This document shows, in pieces, positions 1-8,890 of a stretch of 64,000 nt of DNA. Position 1 is the stretch's first letter, and every line of letters begins with the position of its first letter. The notes under the pieces were generated by a model. It did no database searches, was not told the origin of the DNA, and saw nothing but the letters and a program-made list of their open reading frames with translations. The DNA is taken from contig JACKPU010000011.1 of assembly GCA_024233285.1 (NCBI GenBank), forward strand, positions 11,707 through 75,706, given 5' to 3'. The stretch comes from Opitutaceae bacterium. GTDB lineage: Bacteria; Verrucomicrobiota; Verrucomicrobiia; Opitutales; Opitutaceae. A program made the translations under genes and the position numbers.

Positions 1-1208
1 ACGAGATCACCGATTACACTCATCAGTTGGATCTCTACTTCAATCATACGGCAGGCTGGGGCAAGAATACCTTGCTGGTCGGCATGGAACATAACCGCAG
101 CAAGCAGACCAGATACATTAATCTCTATGATTATAGTGGGCTTGCACCCACCATGGACAGGAATGGGAATACACTCACAGGGATTAATATCTACCGGTTT
201 TGGGACTATTTGCATGATCCTATAAGATTGAGTGAAATTTGTATGCGGGTCGTAAGTGCCAGCTACGAAACCAATGATGCTACCCGGAATGCCTATTATA
301 ACGTAAAGGAGAATTTTTTGATGGTCGTTTGCATACCATGGTAGAGGCTTCGTTACACTAGTTTGGCAACCCCGGGCGATCAATCAGGGTTGGGGCGAAA
401 GAGTATCTCCGAAGACAGTGCCGATGTGAAAGGCGAATTTCCGCATGTCTCTTCAGGGCTGACGTTTTTTGCCAGCTACAGTGAAAATTTCATCGCGATC
501 TTTCGTGAGATAGAGGTGCCGGGGCTACGGCCGACGAGACTAAGACCCTCCCCGCCGGAACAGGGCGTGGGATGGGACATTGGTTTCCAGACCGATTGGA
601 TGGATAACAAACTAAGCGGAACGGTCTCTCTCTTTCAAGGGTGGATCGGAAGAACGTGTGATCAATGATGTTGAGAGGCGTGAAAGTGATCCGCGAAATC
701 TGGACAACGATCGAATAATGACGTTTTCCGCGCGCCATCTGGACTGGAACATTGCAAGAATTGAGCCCGATTTCATCTATGCTCCGAATTCGGCGACTTT
801 CAGTTGTACTGGCGGGCTGCGTATATGGCAGCAAGCCCCAAACAGTCAGTAACCCAACGCTCCAGGAACCTATGAACATGGCATTCTCATTGGACCATGG
901 GATTCGCAGTGCTCCAGGCATACTTTCAGCATTAAACTGAAATACGTTTTCGAGATGGTCCGATGAAGGGATTTAATGTGGGGAGCAACATTCATTATAA
1001 GTGATCATGAAGCAGGTCAAAATGCCCGGTGATAAACCAACGCAGCGTCTGTAGTTGACATTCGTGGGATACAGGACTAAAATAATGGGACAGAATAACG
1101 CCACTTCCTTGTAATATCGATAATCTCTTTGATGAAGAATATGTAGGATTTGGGAATCGGCACTACAGGAATCCCAGGAAGATAATACCGTTTAAGGGCA
1201 AATTTTAA
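1..1208 (+). pseudogene. TonB-dependent receptor, C-terminal part, frameshifted and cut by the window edge
   Basis: The translation is recognisable as the beta-barrel of an outer-membrane TonB-dependent receptor, which imports large substrates using TonB energy. It can only be followed by changing frame several times. Open segments include 3-344 (with TDYTHQLDLYFNHTAGWGKN), about 400-500 (SGLTFFASYSENF), about 565-680 (GVGWDIGFQTDWMDNKLSGT, then VINDVERRESDPRN) and 1108-1208. The last reads NIDNLFDEEYVGFGNRHY and ends in NPRKIIPFKGKF before TAA at 1206-1208. A terminal phenylalanine is typical of outer-membrane barrels. The plug domain and N-terminus lie left of the window. At least four frame changes are needed, so the gene is either dead or badly sequenced. 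The order receptor, then sialidase, then esterase, then symporter fits a glycan-uptake locus. The family call is fairly secure; the substrate is unknown. Confidence 0.72.
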
Positions 1209-1639
1209 CGTATTATAATATATGTCCGGTTTGCCTCCTGGCTGCACCTGTTTCGCTTTTGAATCAATACCTTCGTTGGCGAACTTCCCAATGTCGAACA
1301 TGGCGAATTTTATAGTCACGAGTCACGTACTATGGAATATAAATTTGCGCACCGTGGCGCTTTTGCGTTTTATTAGCTTCAACCTTTCGGGGACAACTCT
1401 TCTAGCGGCCTCATACCGGGCAAACTCGTGCTTAAGAACGAAGTATTCAAACTGTGAACGTGGCGCCGCGTTCGAGGAGAATCCGGCACGATCATGCAGA
1501 TATTTCCGCTGCAGGGACGATGATTGCGATGCTGACCTGGGCGAATACTATGTAAACCGTCCCTCATTGGCAGAGTCCAACTTCTATGTGGGCGCGGGCG
1601 GCCGCTGACGACGCGCCCCACCGGATTTCCGCGCGGATC
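1209..1639. other. unresolved stretch between disrupted receptor and sialidase
   Basis: This stretch of about 430 bases has no reading frame that I can place in a family. By eye it is more AT-rich than the rest of the window. An open frame runs through 1222-1608 on the plus strand, but its composition (many Cys, Arg and Ser) is not convincing protein. A short hydrophobic stretch near 1505-1555 (MIAMLTWANTM in one frame) could be the remains of the signal peptide of the following sialidase-like gene. Otherwise it probably holds the intergenic region and the damaged 5' end of that gene. Confidence 0.35.
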
Positions 1640-2505
1640 ACGGCGGACGGTGGCGGGGCTTGGACGAGGCGGGATGACGTTGCAAAGTTAATCTCGATAG
1701 CAACAATGTGAAGCAGCAGAACCTGATCCGCTGCCAATGGCGACATCCTGATATTTTCACCGATAGGTTTTGCGGCGCAGGGAGCGCGGCATTGCATTTC
1801 AAGCGTTCGACGACGACGCGGAAACCTGGTGGTCAGGTGGTTAGCTGAGCTCCGCCAGCAGCACCTACATTCTGGATGCGGGCCGCATTTTTTACCCATA
1901 GCTCCGGGCGGATCATCCTGCCGAATACTGGTCGCCGAAATCTGGACGGACAAAAAGAACGCTACGGGGCTTTTGTTTATTACTCCGACGATGACGGGAT
2001 GACCTGGCAAGAGCCAGTCACCGCCGCATCGCGATGCAAGCGTGGCGCGATGGAACCGACGATGGTGGGCACGCAGGATGGGTCGCTGCGGCCTTCCTGC
2101 GCTCGACCGTACGGTTATTTGTTCAGGGCGGCCTAAGGCGGATCGCAGCGAAACCTGGGTGAAGCCGTGCCGACGAAACCGACCTCGCCGCAGGCACGGA
2201 ACCGCCTGACGCGCATCCCCGCGACCGGCGATCTGTTGTTGATCTGGTGCAACACACTGCCTTACGCGATGACGCATGGCATTCCAGGTATCACCGCCCG
2301 CGCAACCCGCGTGGCGGCGTCTCGCAGGACGACAGCAAGACTTCCGGAAAACTCGCACGATCAGACGCTTTGAAGCCACGACAGTGATTCTGCCCCGCTT
2401 ACCACAACGGTGACGAAGTCATCGTGACCTATACCATTCCTCTGACTCGGCTTCGCGTGACACGTCATTGATGTTGAAAAATTTATCCCGTGGACTGGAA
2501 CATGA
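1640..2505 (+). pseudogene. BNR-repeat sialidase-like glycosidase, frameshifted
   Basis: The segments line up with the sialidase/neuraminidase superfamily (BNR_2 type), enzymes that release terminal sialic acids or related nonulosonates or uronates. Recognisable pieces in changing frames are NNVKQQNLIR followed by NGDILIF (about 1700-1760), GRRNLDGQKERYGAFVYYSD (about 1935-1985), an Asp-box-like YSDDDGMTW, AMEPTMVGTQDGSL (about 2050-2090), RIPATGDLLLIWCN (about 2213-2255) and a tail DVEKFIPWTGT ending in TGA at 2503-2505. The frame changes at least four times and there are internal stops. The next frame begins at ATG 2502, overlapping this TGA, as in a translationally coupled operon. An intact enzyme of the same broad superfamily lies at 28,959-30,050. 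The superfamily is clear; the exact start and substrate are not. Confidence 0.7.
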
Positions 2506-3424
2506 TTGCCGTGGGAGACGCCTTGATCGCCACGCTGCGGCCTTGGAATGGACATGATGGGGGCGTAAATCCGGTCACCACAGCCTCACACGACTCATCC
2601 ACCTGTTGTTCCGGACTCGCCAGGCGTAACCACAGGTCCCGTCCTCCGCTGAGACGACGAAACTCCTGTGGTTTTTGCTGGCTGGGTCAATCGAATCGTG
2701 CCCCCAGTGATGAGGCGGGAGGCCGGGTGGAGAGCGGATCGGCTGGACTTCATGTGTGCAGTTTCAGTGCGCGCGCCGCGAAGCAACCGGACCGCCCAGC
2801 GACCACGCAGACAGGGGGCTGGGTGGCGCAGGGACCCCTCGCCCAAACGTACCTCGACCCGCGGCCGCATTTCGGGCCAGAGGTCAGACTCGGTCGAGCC
2901 TTGGTGCAGCGCGATCCGAACCGGGAGTGGGTGTTCATCCAGAACGGCCGCGGGGCAGCCTGGCGGTGGACTGGACTCCAGCGGGCGTTTTATCCGGGAT
3001 TTTATCGCGCAGGTGCGCACCGCGCTGCGGGCAGGTTGGACGCGGACGGACAGGCGCACCGGTTGGCGGCGATGGTGTGGTGTCAGGGTGAAGCGGATGC
3101 GACCCGGCGCGAGTGGAGCCCAGGATTACGCGCAGAAACCTGCGGGCGTTGATCGATGGGCTGCGCCAGGGGAGTTTGGCCGGCTTCAGATTGCCGGTGA
3201 TATCGTGCTGACCGGACGGTCGGCTGAATCCGCAGATGATCGCGCCGGAGGTGGTACGGCAGGCGGCGCAGCGCGACGCGGCGGCGCAGGATGAGCGTGT
3301 GCGGCTGGTGAAACGGATGATCTCTCGGTTTGATGGATCAAGGGTGCACCGATGCGGCGGCCCAGCTGGAGATCGGCCGGCGGGTGGCGGCAACGTGGAC
3401 TGAACTGGCGGGAAGGCGCGGTGA
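2502..3424 (+). pseudogene. SASA-domain sialate O-acetylesterase-like protein, frameshifted
   Basis: This looks like a carbohydrate esterase of the SASA family (sialate O-acetylesterase or acetylxylan esterase-like SGNH fold). Hallmarks seen in plus-strand frames are WLGQSN near 2680-2700, matching the family's GQSN nucleophile block, GPEVRLGRAL near 2876-2905, and LAAMVWCQGEADA near 3063-3102, matching the family's QGExD block. Near the 3' end are AQRDAAAQDERVRLV and RRVAATWTELAG. Several frame changes separate these blocks. The predicted end at TGA 3422-3424 immediately precedes the symporter remnant. Genes of this type are commonly placed beside sialidases, where they would remove O-acetyl groups before glycan cleavage. 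The broken frame means no functional product is predicted from this sequence as given. Confidence 0.7.
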
Positions 3425-4932
3425 GTGTGGTCAAACTACCTTGTCTTGGTGGCTTTACCTGGTGGGGGTACGACCGGCGTGGGGCTGTGGGCCTCGCAGG
3501 TGAAACAGTCGACGTTGGATCAATATTTTTTTGGGCAACCGCGCGCGGTGCCATGGCTTTACAGCCCCTCAATGGCGTCGTTGCAGTCGCCACGGGCATC
3601 AGTTGCAAGAAACACCAGTCGGACTGCCGGGCCTCACCTACAAAGGGTGAGCATGAGCCCCTGCGGGCCGCTCTGCCACTGCCGCTGGCAATCGGTCTGG
3701 CGGCGTGGTTGTTCCTGCCGGTCTATTCGCGGCTGCGAATGACCTCCGGTCTATGAATATTTGGGGCTGCGGTTTGGCCAGAAAGGTGCGTTCGTTTGCG
3801 GCGTGCTGTTTCAAAGATCGAGACGGCCTTGATCACAGGCACCCGGTGATCGCGGCGCCGAGCCTGTGGTGCTCTCGGAGGTGACAGGCGTGCCCTAATC
3901 TGGCAGTGGCGATTCTGCTGGTGCTGACCTTGGTCTACACACGGCGATCAGGGGAACGAAGGCGGTGATCTGGACGGACGCCATTGCAAGTTGATCATGT
4001 TGTCGGCGCGTGCCGGTGGTGGTGATCTATTGCATCAGCGCGCAGGCGGACGGTGAATTGATTACCTGCTGCAGAACCGCGGGCGAAAGTGAGGAAGCTT
4101 GCAGGTGTTTGACTTCTCCTGGACTTCAGGACGGAGGTGACCTTTTAGGCGGCGCTGTTCAGCATGACCTGCTGGCACGCTGGCGAACTTCAGCCAGTCA
4201 GGTGAACATCCAGCGGTTTTGACGCTTTCGAATAGGCGGGATGCCCGGAAAGCGATGATGTGGGGCGGGGTCGGCATTCTGGGGATGTGGACGGCGCTGA
4301 TGTTGGTGGGTGCGGTGCTCTTTGCTTACAACGTGATGAACCCCGGCACGGTGTCGGAGGACTGATGATGACAGACCATCTTCCCGGCGTTTGTGCTTTC
4401 GGCGCTGCCGATTGGATTCAGGACTTTTAGTGCGGCTGCCTTTGCGGCCGGGATGTCGACGTTGAGTTCAATGCTGGTTCGATGGGCACGATCTCGTTGC
4501 TGGACGATAATAAACGCTGCACTATGGCGACGACGTGGAAGGCAGGTATGCGGATCCGAAGGGCAGGTGCTCACCGTTTCTGGGGGAGCTCATGTCGTTT
4601 GGCGCAGCTTCATGGTGTTGAATTACAGCTGGTGCTGACGGCGGGGATCAAATTGGCGACCGTGTGCTGATCAGCGCGATCTTCAGGATGTTTTCTGCTG
4701 GGGCTCTTCAACCGCCAGACCCAATGCCCTTAATGGCGCGGTGGCGGGGGCGCTGGCGGGGATCGTCAGTCTCGTGTTGGTCATCCTTTTGGCCGCGGAG
4801 GTGTCGTGGGCATGGTATTGCCTGATCGGCACGGCGATTACGGTGGTCACTGGTCTGGTGATGGAGTCGCCTGGGGCGGTGCCGGAAAAGCCACTGGTCT
4901 TTGCCAGGCTGCCGAAGGCGGAGAAAGCATGA
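3425..4932 (+). pseudogene. solute:sodium symporter (SSS family), frameshifted
   Basis: Homology to SSS-family Na+-coupled sugar or organic-acid symporters is evident piecewise. The N-terminus from GTG 3425 reads WSNYLVLVALPGGGTTGVGL and continues to a TLDQYFFGQPRAVPWLY block that matches the family's helix 1 to helix 2 region. Later blocks are LAAWLFLPVYSRLRMTSVYE (about 3700-3760, across a frame change), MWGGVGILGMWTALMLVGAV (about 4258-4320) and FPAFVLSALPIGFR with AAAFAAGMSTLSSM (about 4380-4470). The C-terminal helix (GALAGIVSLVLVILLAAEVS) is in a clean frame from 4741 and ends at 4932. Length and order suit a complete gene of about 500 codons. At least six frame changes are needed. The last stop overlaps the following ATG, as in an operon. 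Two intact SSS paralogues lie at 24,466-26,061 and 60,951-62,621. Confidence 0.72.
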
Positions 4933-5983
4933 TGAAAAAGCCGCTGGCTGTGCTGGTGATCGGGGCAGGCTGGATCGGGGGCCCAGCATGTGGCGGCGTT
5001 GCAGCGAACTGGCGGACACGAGTGTCGGTCTGCGATTCGCGCGCGGCGAGAGTGGCCCAGGCGGTGGCCGGTGAACTATGGAAGCTCGATGGGGTTTTGC
5101 GTCTTTGGATGAAGCGCTGACGCAAGATTGGGATGCGGCGGTGGTGGCGACGCCGGCGCCTTCGCATGTGCCGATCGGCCGGCGACTGACGGCCCGGGGA
5201 ATTCCGCTGTTGGTGGAGAAACCGATCGCGCTCGGTCGGAAGAAGCGGCTGGTGTGATGGAACTGGCGCAGGCAGGCGACCCTCTGATGGTGGGTTACCT
5301 GTTCCGTTGCCATCCGGTGTTGTTGGCCCTGCGTTCGGCGCTGCACGAGGGCCGGATCGGCCGTCCCTTGCAGTTGGTGGCCCGGCGCGGGGGGCATCTG
5401 CCAGTGCGGCGGCCGGACTATGCGTCAACGTATTGTGCGGGCGGGAGACGGGGGCAGGGTGATTCAGGACATCCTCAGTCATGTTTACAATGCGGCTGAG
5501 TGGTTGGTGGGCCCGATGGACCGGCTGCAGGCGGACGCGGCGCGCCTGCGTGTGGCGGGGGTGGAAGTGGAGGACACGGTCAACGTGCTGGCCCGTCATG
5601 AAGGCGTGCTGGCCGCCTACACTGTGAACCAGCATCAATCGATGGCGGAATTCACCCTCGATGTGCACGGCGAGAACGGTTCTTTGCGGGCGGACTTCGG
5701 GCGCAACTTCTGGGCGTTGGCACAAACGCCGGATGGAGAATGGGAGACGCACCGGTTGTCGGTTTGGACGAAGGAGGCGTGGTTTGAGCGGCAGGCGGTG
5801 ACGTTTCTCAAGATGGTGGAATGGCAAACGCCACCGCCGTGTTCGCTGAAAGAAGCGGTCACGACCATGCACGCGATCCGTGCGACGCTGCGCGCGGTGG
5901 ATGCCACGACCAATTGGACCCCGGTGATACCATCGCCGGGTGTGCGACGATGTTTGATCTGGCAGGGCAGACCGCCGTCGTGA
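4929..5983 (+). pseudogene. Gfo/Idh/MocA-family oxidoreductase, frameshifted
   Basis: This is an NAD(P)-dependent sugar or sugar-acid oxidoreductase of the Gfo/Idh/MocA family. The start is MMKKPLAVLVIGAGWIG with the dinucleotide-binding glycine motif. A frame change leads to SLDEALTQDWDAAVVATPAP and then LLVEKPIALG (about 5210-5235), the family's EKP signature. A long clean C-terminal frame runs from about 5420 to 5983 and contains IQDILSHVYNAAEWLVGPMD, the conserved Asp/His region of the active site. At least three frame changes are required. The start codon overlaps the stop of the symporter upstream. The 3' end overlaps the start of the SDR at 5950. An intact relative is at 30,156-31,166. 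Confidence 0.72.
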
Positions 5984-6724
5984 CGGGCGGGGCGGGTTGG
6001 CTGGGGCGGCCGATGGTGGAGGTGCTGGCCGGACACGGTGCGGGTGATCATCATAGTCGCGACGCAGAAACGGCCGCCCGGTGATCGGTGAGATGGGCGA
6101 AACCGGGTGAACGGAAGTTGCACATGTGCGCTACGATCAGGGTGACGGAGAATCAGTCCGGGCGTTGTTGTGCGATGAAGTGATGACGCGGTGCGGTGCT
6201 CCCGCACATCTTGAACAATAATGCGGCAGCGTGGCCGATGCGCGATCAGGCAGCGCCAGTGATGGAGGACTTCGCGCGGAGCATGCAGATCAATGCCACA
6301 GGGCTGTTTGCGCTGACGCAGGTGATGGAAGCAGACGATGGCGGCCGCGGGGGCGCGGATTCGATCATCAACGTGGGTTCGAGCTTCGGCATGGTGGGAC
6401 CGGATTTTCGATTTACGAAGGGCTGACCCGGCCGGCGGTTTGCCGGATTATTTTTTCCACAAAGGCGGGATGCAGCTCACCCGCCATGGCGAAGCATTGC
6501 ACGGACGGCGGGGCGTGCGGGTCAGCTGCTACGCTGTCCAGTCGGTCCCGTGCGCAAAAAAGCAATCGGACGCTGGCAGCCGTTTCAACGCGCACACCTG
6601 CTGGGCCGGATGGGACGGCCGCAAGGGACGTGCAGGGCGCAGTGTTGTTCCTGGCCTCGGCCGCGTCGGGTTTTTCATGACCGGCGCCAATCTTGTGGTG
6701 GACGGCGGTTACACGGCGATGTGA
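5950..6724 (+). pseudogene. short-chain dehydrogenase/reductase, frameshifted
   Basis: This is an SDR-family NAD(P)-dependent dehydrogenase remnant. It starts at ATG 5950 with MFDLAGQTAVVTGGAGWLGR, which contains the TGGxxxxG coenzyme motif. After a frame change it gives ILNNNAAAWPM (the NNA block), FARSMQINATGLFALTQVM and IINVGSSFGMVGP with the catalytic serine region. The C-terminal signature GFFMTGANLVVDGGYTAM ends at TGA 6722-6724. The Tyr-x-x-x-Lys region near 6410-6480 is scrambled by a frame change. Four or more shifts are needed. It would have been the last gene of the receptor to dehydrogenase operon. Its sugar substrate cannot be deduced. Confidence 0.72.
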
Positions 6725-6881
6725 TGCACGCGGAGGTGCCGCGGGGTTGGTTTGTCGAAAATCCCGTTGTCACGTTCGGGCACAGACGAATAGAAAATCA
6801 ATTTCGCGGGGAGTCAGCCCGCGCATCCAATCATCATAAGGCCAAACATCCGAACAGACCCAGCAAGTTGATCTTTTAAGC

Positions 6882-7619
6882 GTGCGCCGCTTCGCGACGC
6901 TGGCCGAGATGGCCGCCGCCGCCGCCGCGGACGCGGCCCAAGTGCTGCGCGAGGCCGTCGCCAAGAACGGCGCCGCCCGCGCGATCATTGCCACGGGCAA
7001 TTCGCAGGATCTGTTTCTCGAAAAGCTCACGCAGGCACCCGATGTGCCGTGGGGGAAGGTCGCGCTGTTTCACATGGACGAGTATCTGGGCATGCCGATG
7101 ACGCATCCGGCCTCGTTTCGAAAATACCTGAAGGAGCGCGTGTTTGACCGGGTGAATCCCGCCGAGGCGCATTATCTCGAAGGCGATGCCATGGAGCCGC
7201 TCGACGCGATCCGCACCTACACCGAAGATCTCGCGTCCGCGCCGATCGACTTGTGCTGTCTCGGCATCGGTGAAAACGGCCACCTCGCGTTCAACGATCC
7301 GCCGGTCGCGGATTTTGCCGACACCGAAGCGATCAAGATCGTGAAGCTCGACGAAGGCTGCCGCCAACAGCAGGTCGGCGAGGGACATTTTCCGAATCTC
7401 GATGCCGTCCCGATGTATGCGATCACGCTGACCATCCCGACGCTGTGCAAGGTTGGCCGCATGATCGCGGTCGTGCCGGAACGCCGCAAGGCGCAGGCGG
7501 TGAAGGACTCGCTCGAAGGCCCGATCACGACGAGCTGCCCCGGCAGCTTTCTGCGCCGGCAATCGCATGCGGTGCTTTACCTCGACGGCGATTCGTCGTC
7601 GCTGCTGAAGGCCAACTGA
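6882..7619 (+). CDS. glucosamine-6-phosphate deaminase/isomerase-like protein (NagB family)
   Basis: A 245-residue protein from GTG 6882 belongs to the NagB/6-phosphogluconolactonase superfamily. These cytoplasmic enzymes typically convert glucosamine 6-phosphate to fructose 6-phosphate and ammonia. Motifs are HMDEYLG (residues 64-70, catalytic Asp region) and GIGENGHLAFNDP (128-140, with His134 placed as the ring-opening histidine of NagB). The C-terminus is intact. The true N-terminus is doubtful: the frame is open back to 6840 and the codons just upstream (QQVDLLSV) look like native protein. The original start may therefore have been lost at the edge of the disrupted tract that ends here. 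The neighbour 31 bases downstream is an alpha/beta hydrolase. Family assignment is strong; NagB activity itself is inferred. Confidence 0.8.
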   Translation: MRRFATLAEMAAAAAADAAQVLREAVAKNGAARAIIATGNSQDLFLEKLTQAPDVPWGKVALFHMDEYLGMPMTHPASFRKYLKERVFDRVNPAEAHYLEGDAMEPLDAIRTYTEDLASAPIDLCCLGIGENGHLAFNDPPVADFADTEAIKIVKLDEGCRQQQVGEGHFPNLDAVPMYAITLTIPTLCKVGRMIAVVPERRKAQAVKDSLEGPITTSCPGSFLRRQSHAVLYLDGDSSSLLKAN

Positions 7620-7650
7620 GGCGGCGAAACCTCCGCGTCGCATTCGTCCC

Positions 7651-8781
7651 ATGAAAACGATGATCGGCGCTTACGGCCCTTGGGTGGAAAGTATGCTGCC
7701 CAAGGGGCCGGGCAGACTGTCGTTACAGCAGTGTCCGGCCGGGCAGTTTGCGGCGCGCCGCGAACAGGCGAAGGCGCGCGTCACGGCGCTGATCGCCCCA
7801 CCCGAAATCAATGTGCCGCAGGCGCAATGTTTGCGGCAGTGGGAATTCGACGGACTGGCGATTGAGGAAATCGCGTGGTCGCAACCGGCGGGTGGGCCGA
7901 CCTTGGCGTGGGTGTTGAAACCGGTGCATGCCACCGGCCGGCTGCCCGGCGTGCTCGCGTTGCACGATCACGGACGGTTCAAGTTTTTCGGCAAGGAGAA
8001 GATCGCGCAGACCGGTGCCGTGGTGCACCCGCGGGTCGCGCAACACCGGGCCGACGCGTATGAAGGCCTCGCGTGGGCCAACGAACTGGCGAAGCGCGGT
8101 TACGTCGTGATGGTGCACGATGCGTTCGCATTTGGCAGTCGGCGGGTGCGGCTGGCGGATGTGCCGGAGGATATTCACTGGGGGCTGCGCGATGATGCGG
8201 ATGAATCAACCGCGGGCATCGCGGCCTACGACGATTGGGCGGCCGAGCATGAACACGTGATGGCGAAATCACTCTTCAGTGCGGGCACCACCTGGCCGGG
8301 GGTGTTTTTCGCCGAGGATCGCGTGGCGCTCGACGTGCTTTGCGCGCGAGACGATGTGGACGCGAATCGCATTGGCGCAGGCGGGCTGTCGGGTGGGGGA
8401 TTGCGCACCAACTTTCTCGCCGGGCTCGATGAGCGGGTGAAATGCGCGGTGAGCGTCGGCATGATGACGACGTGGCGCGATTTTCTGCTGAACAAGAGTT
8501 TTACCCATACGTGGATGTGCTACGTGCCGCTGCTGCCGCGCGATTTGGATTTCAGTGAGATCATCGGGCTGCGCGCACCGTTGCCCGCGCTCGTGCAGAA
8601 CACTCGGGCGGATCCGCTGTTTACTCTGGAGGGTATGGAAGAGGCGGCGGCGATTTTGCAGCGCGTCTATGCGGCGGCCGGCGCGACGAATAACTTTCGG
8701 GCGTCGTGGTATCCCGGCCACCACCAGTTCAACCGGGCGATGCAGGCGGAGGCGTTCGCGTGGTTTGCGCAGTGGTTATGA
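7651..8781 (+). CDS. alpha/beta hydrolase (dienelactone hydrolase/acetyl-esterase-like)
   Basis: A 376-residue protein with an alpha/beta-hydrolase fold and no signal peptide, so probably cytoplasmic. Seen features: an HDHGR oxyanion-type block (residues 105-109); a nucleophile elbow GGLSGGG with Ser247; an acid candidate Asp321 in TRADPLF; and a terminal PGHHQF block with the catalytic His at 357 or 358. The inserted segment around residues 160-220 is typical of the large family of esterase-like proteins found beside glycan-degradation genes. It follows the NagB-like gene by 31 bases on the same strand and may be cotranscribed. Substrate unknown; a deacetylase or carbohydrate esterase role is a guess from context. 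Confidence 0.78.
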   Translation: MKTMIGAYGPWVESMLPKGPGRLSLQQCPAGQFAARREQAKARVTALIAPPEINVPQAQCLRQWEFDGLAIEEIAWSQPAGGPTLAWVLKPVHATGRLPGVLALHDHGRFKFFGKEKIAQTGAVVHPRVAQHRADAYEGLAWANELAKRGYVVMVHDAFAFGSRRVRLADVPEDIHWGLRDDADESTAGIAAYDDWAAEHEHVMAKSLFSAGTTWPGVFFAEDRVALDVLCARDDVDANRIGAGGLSGGGLRTNFLAGLDERVKCAVSVGMMTTWRDFLLNKSFTHTWMCYVPLLPRDLDFSEIIGLRAPLPALVQNTRADPLFTLEGMEEAAAILQRVYAAAGATNNFRASWYPGHHQFNRAMQAEAFAWFAQWL

Positions 8782-8890
8782 ATCGCCGGATCGGGGGCGT
8801 CGGCGCGGACCGAACGGCTGGAAAAACTCATGCTCACAGTTGGCCAAAATATGCGCAGTCGTCCGCAGAAGGAACGGATAAGATGGCCGC

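Noticed and set aside
1222..1608. Open frame between the receptor and sialidase remnants
   Set aside because: Cys/Arg/Ser-rich with no recognisable motif, in a tract where frames are unreliable.
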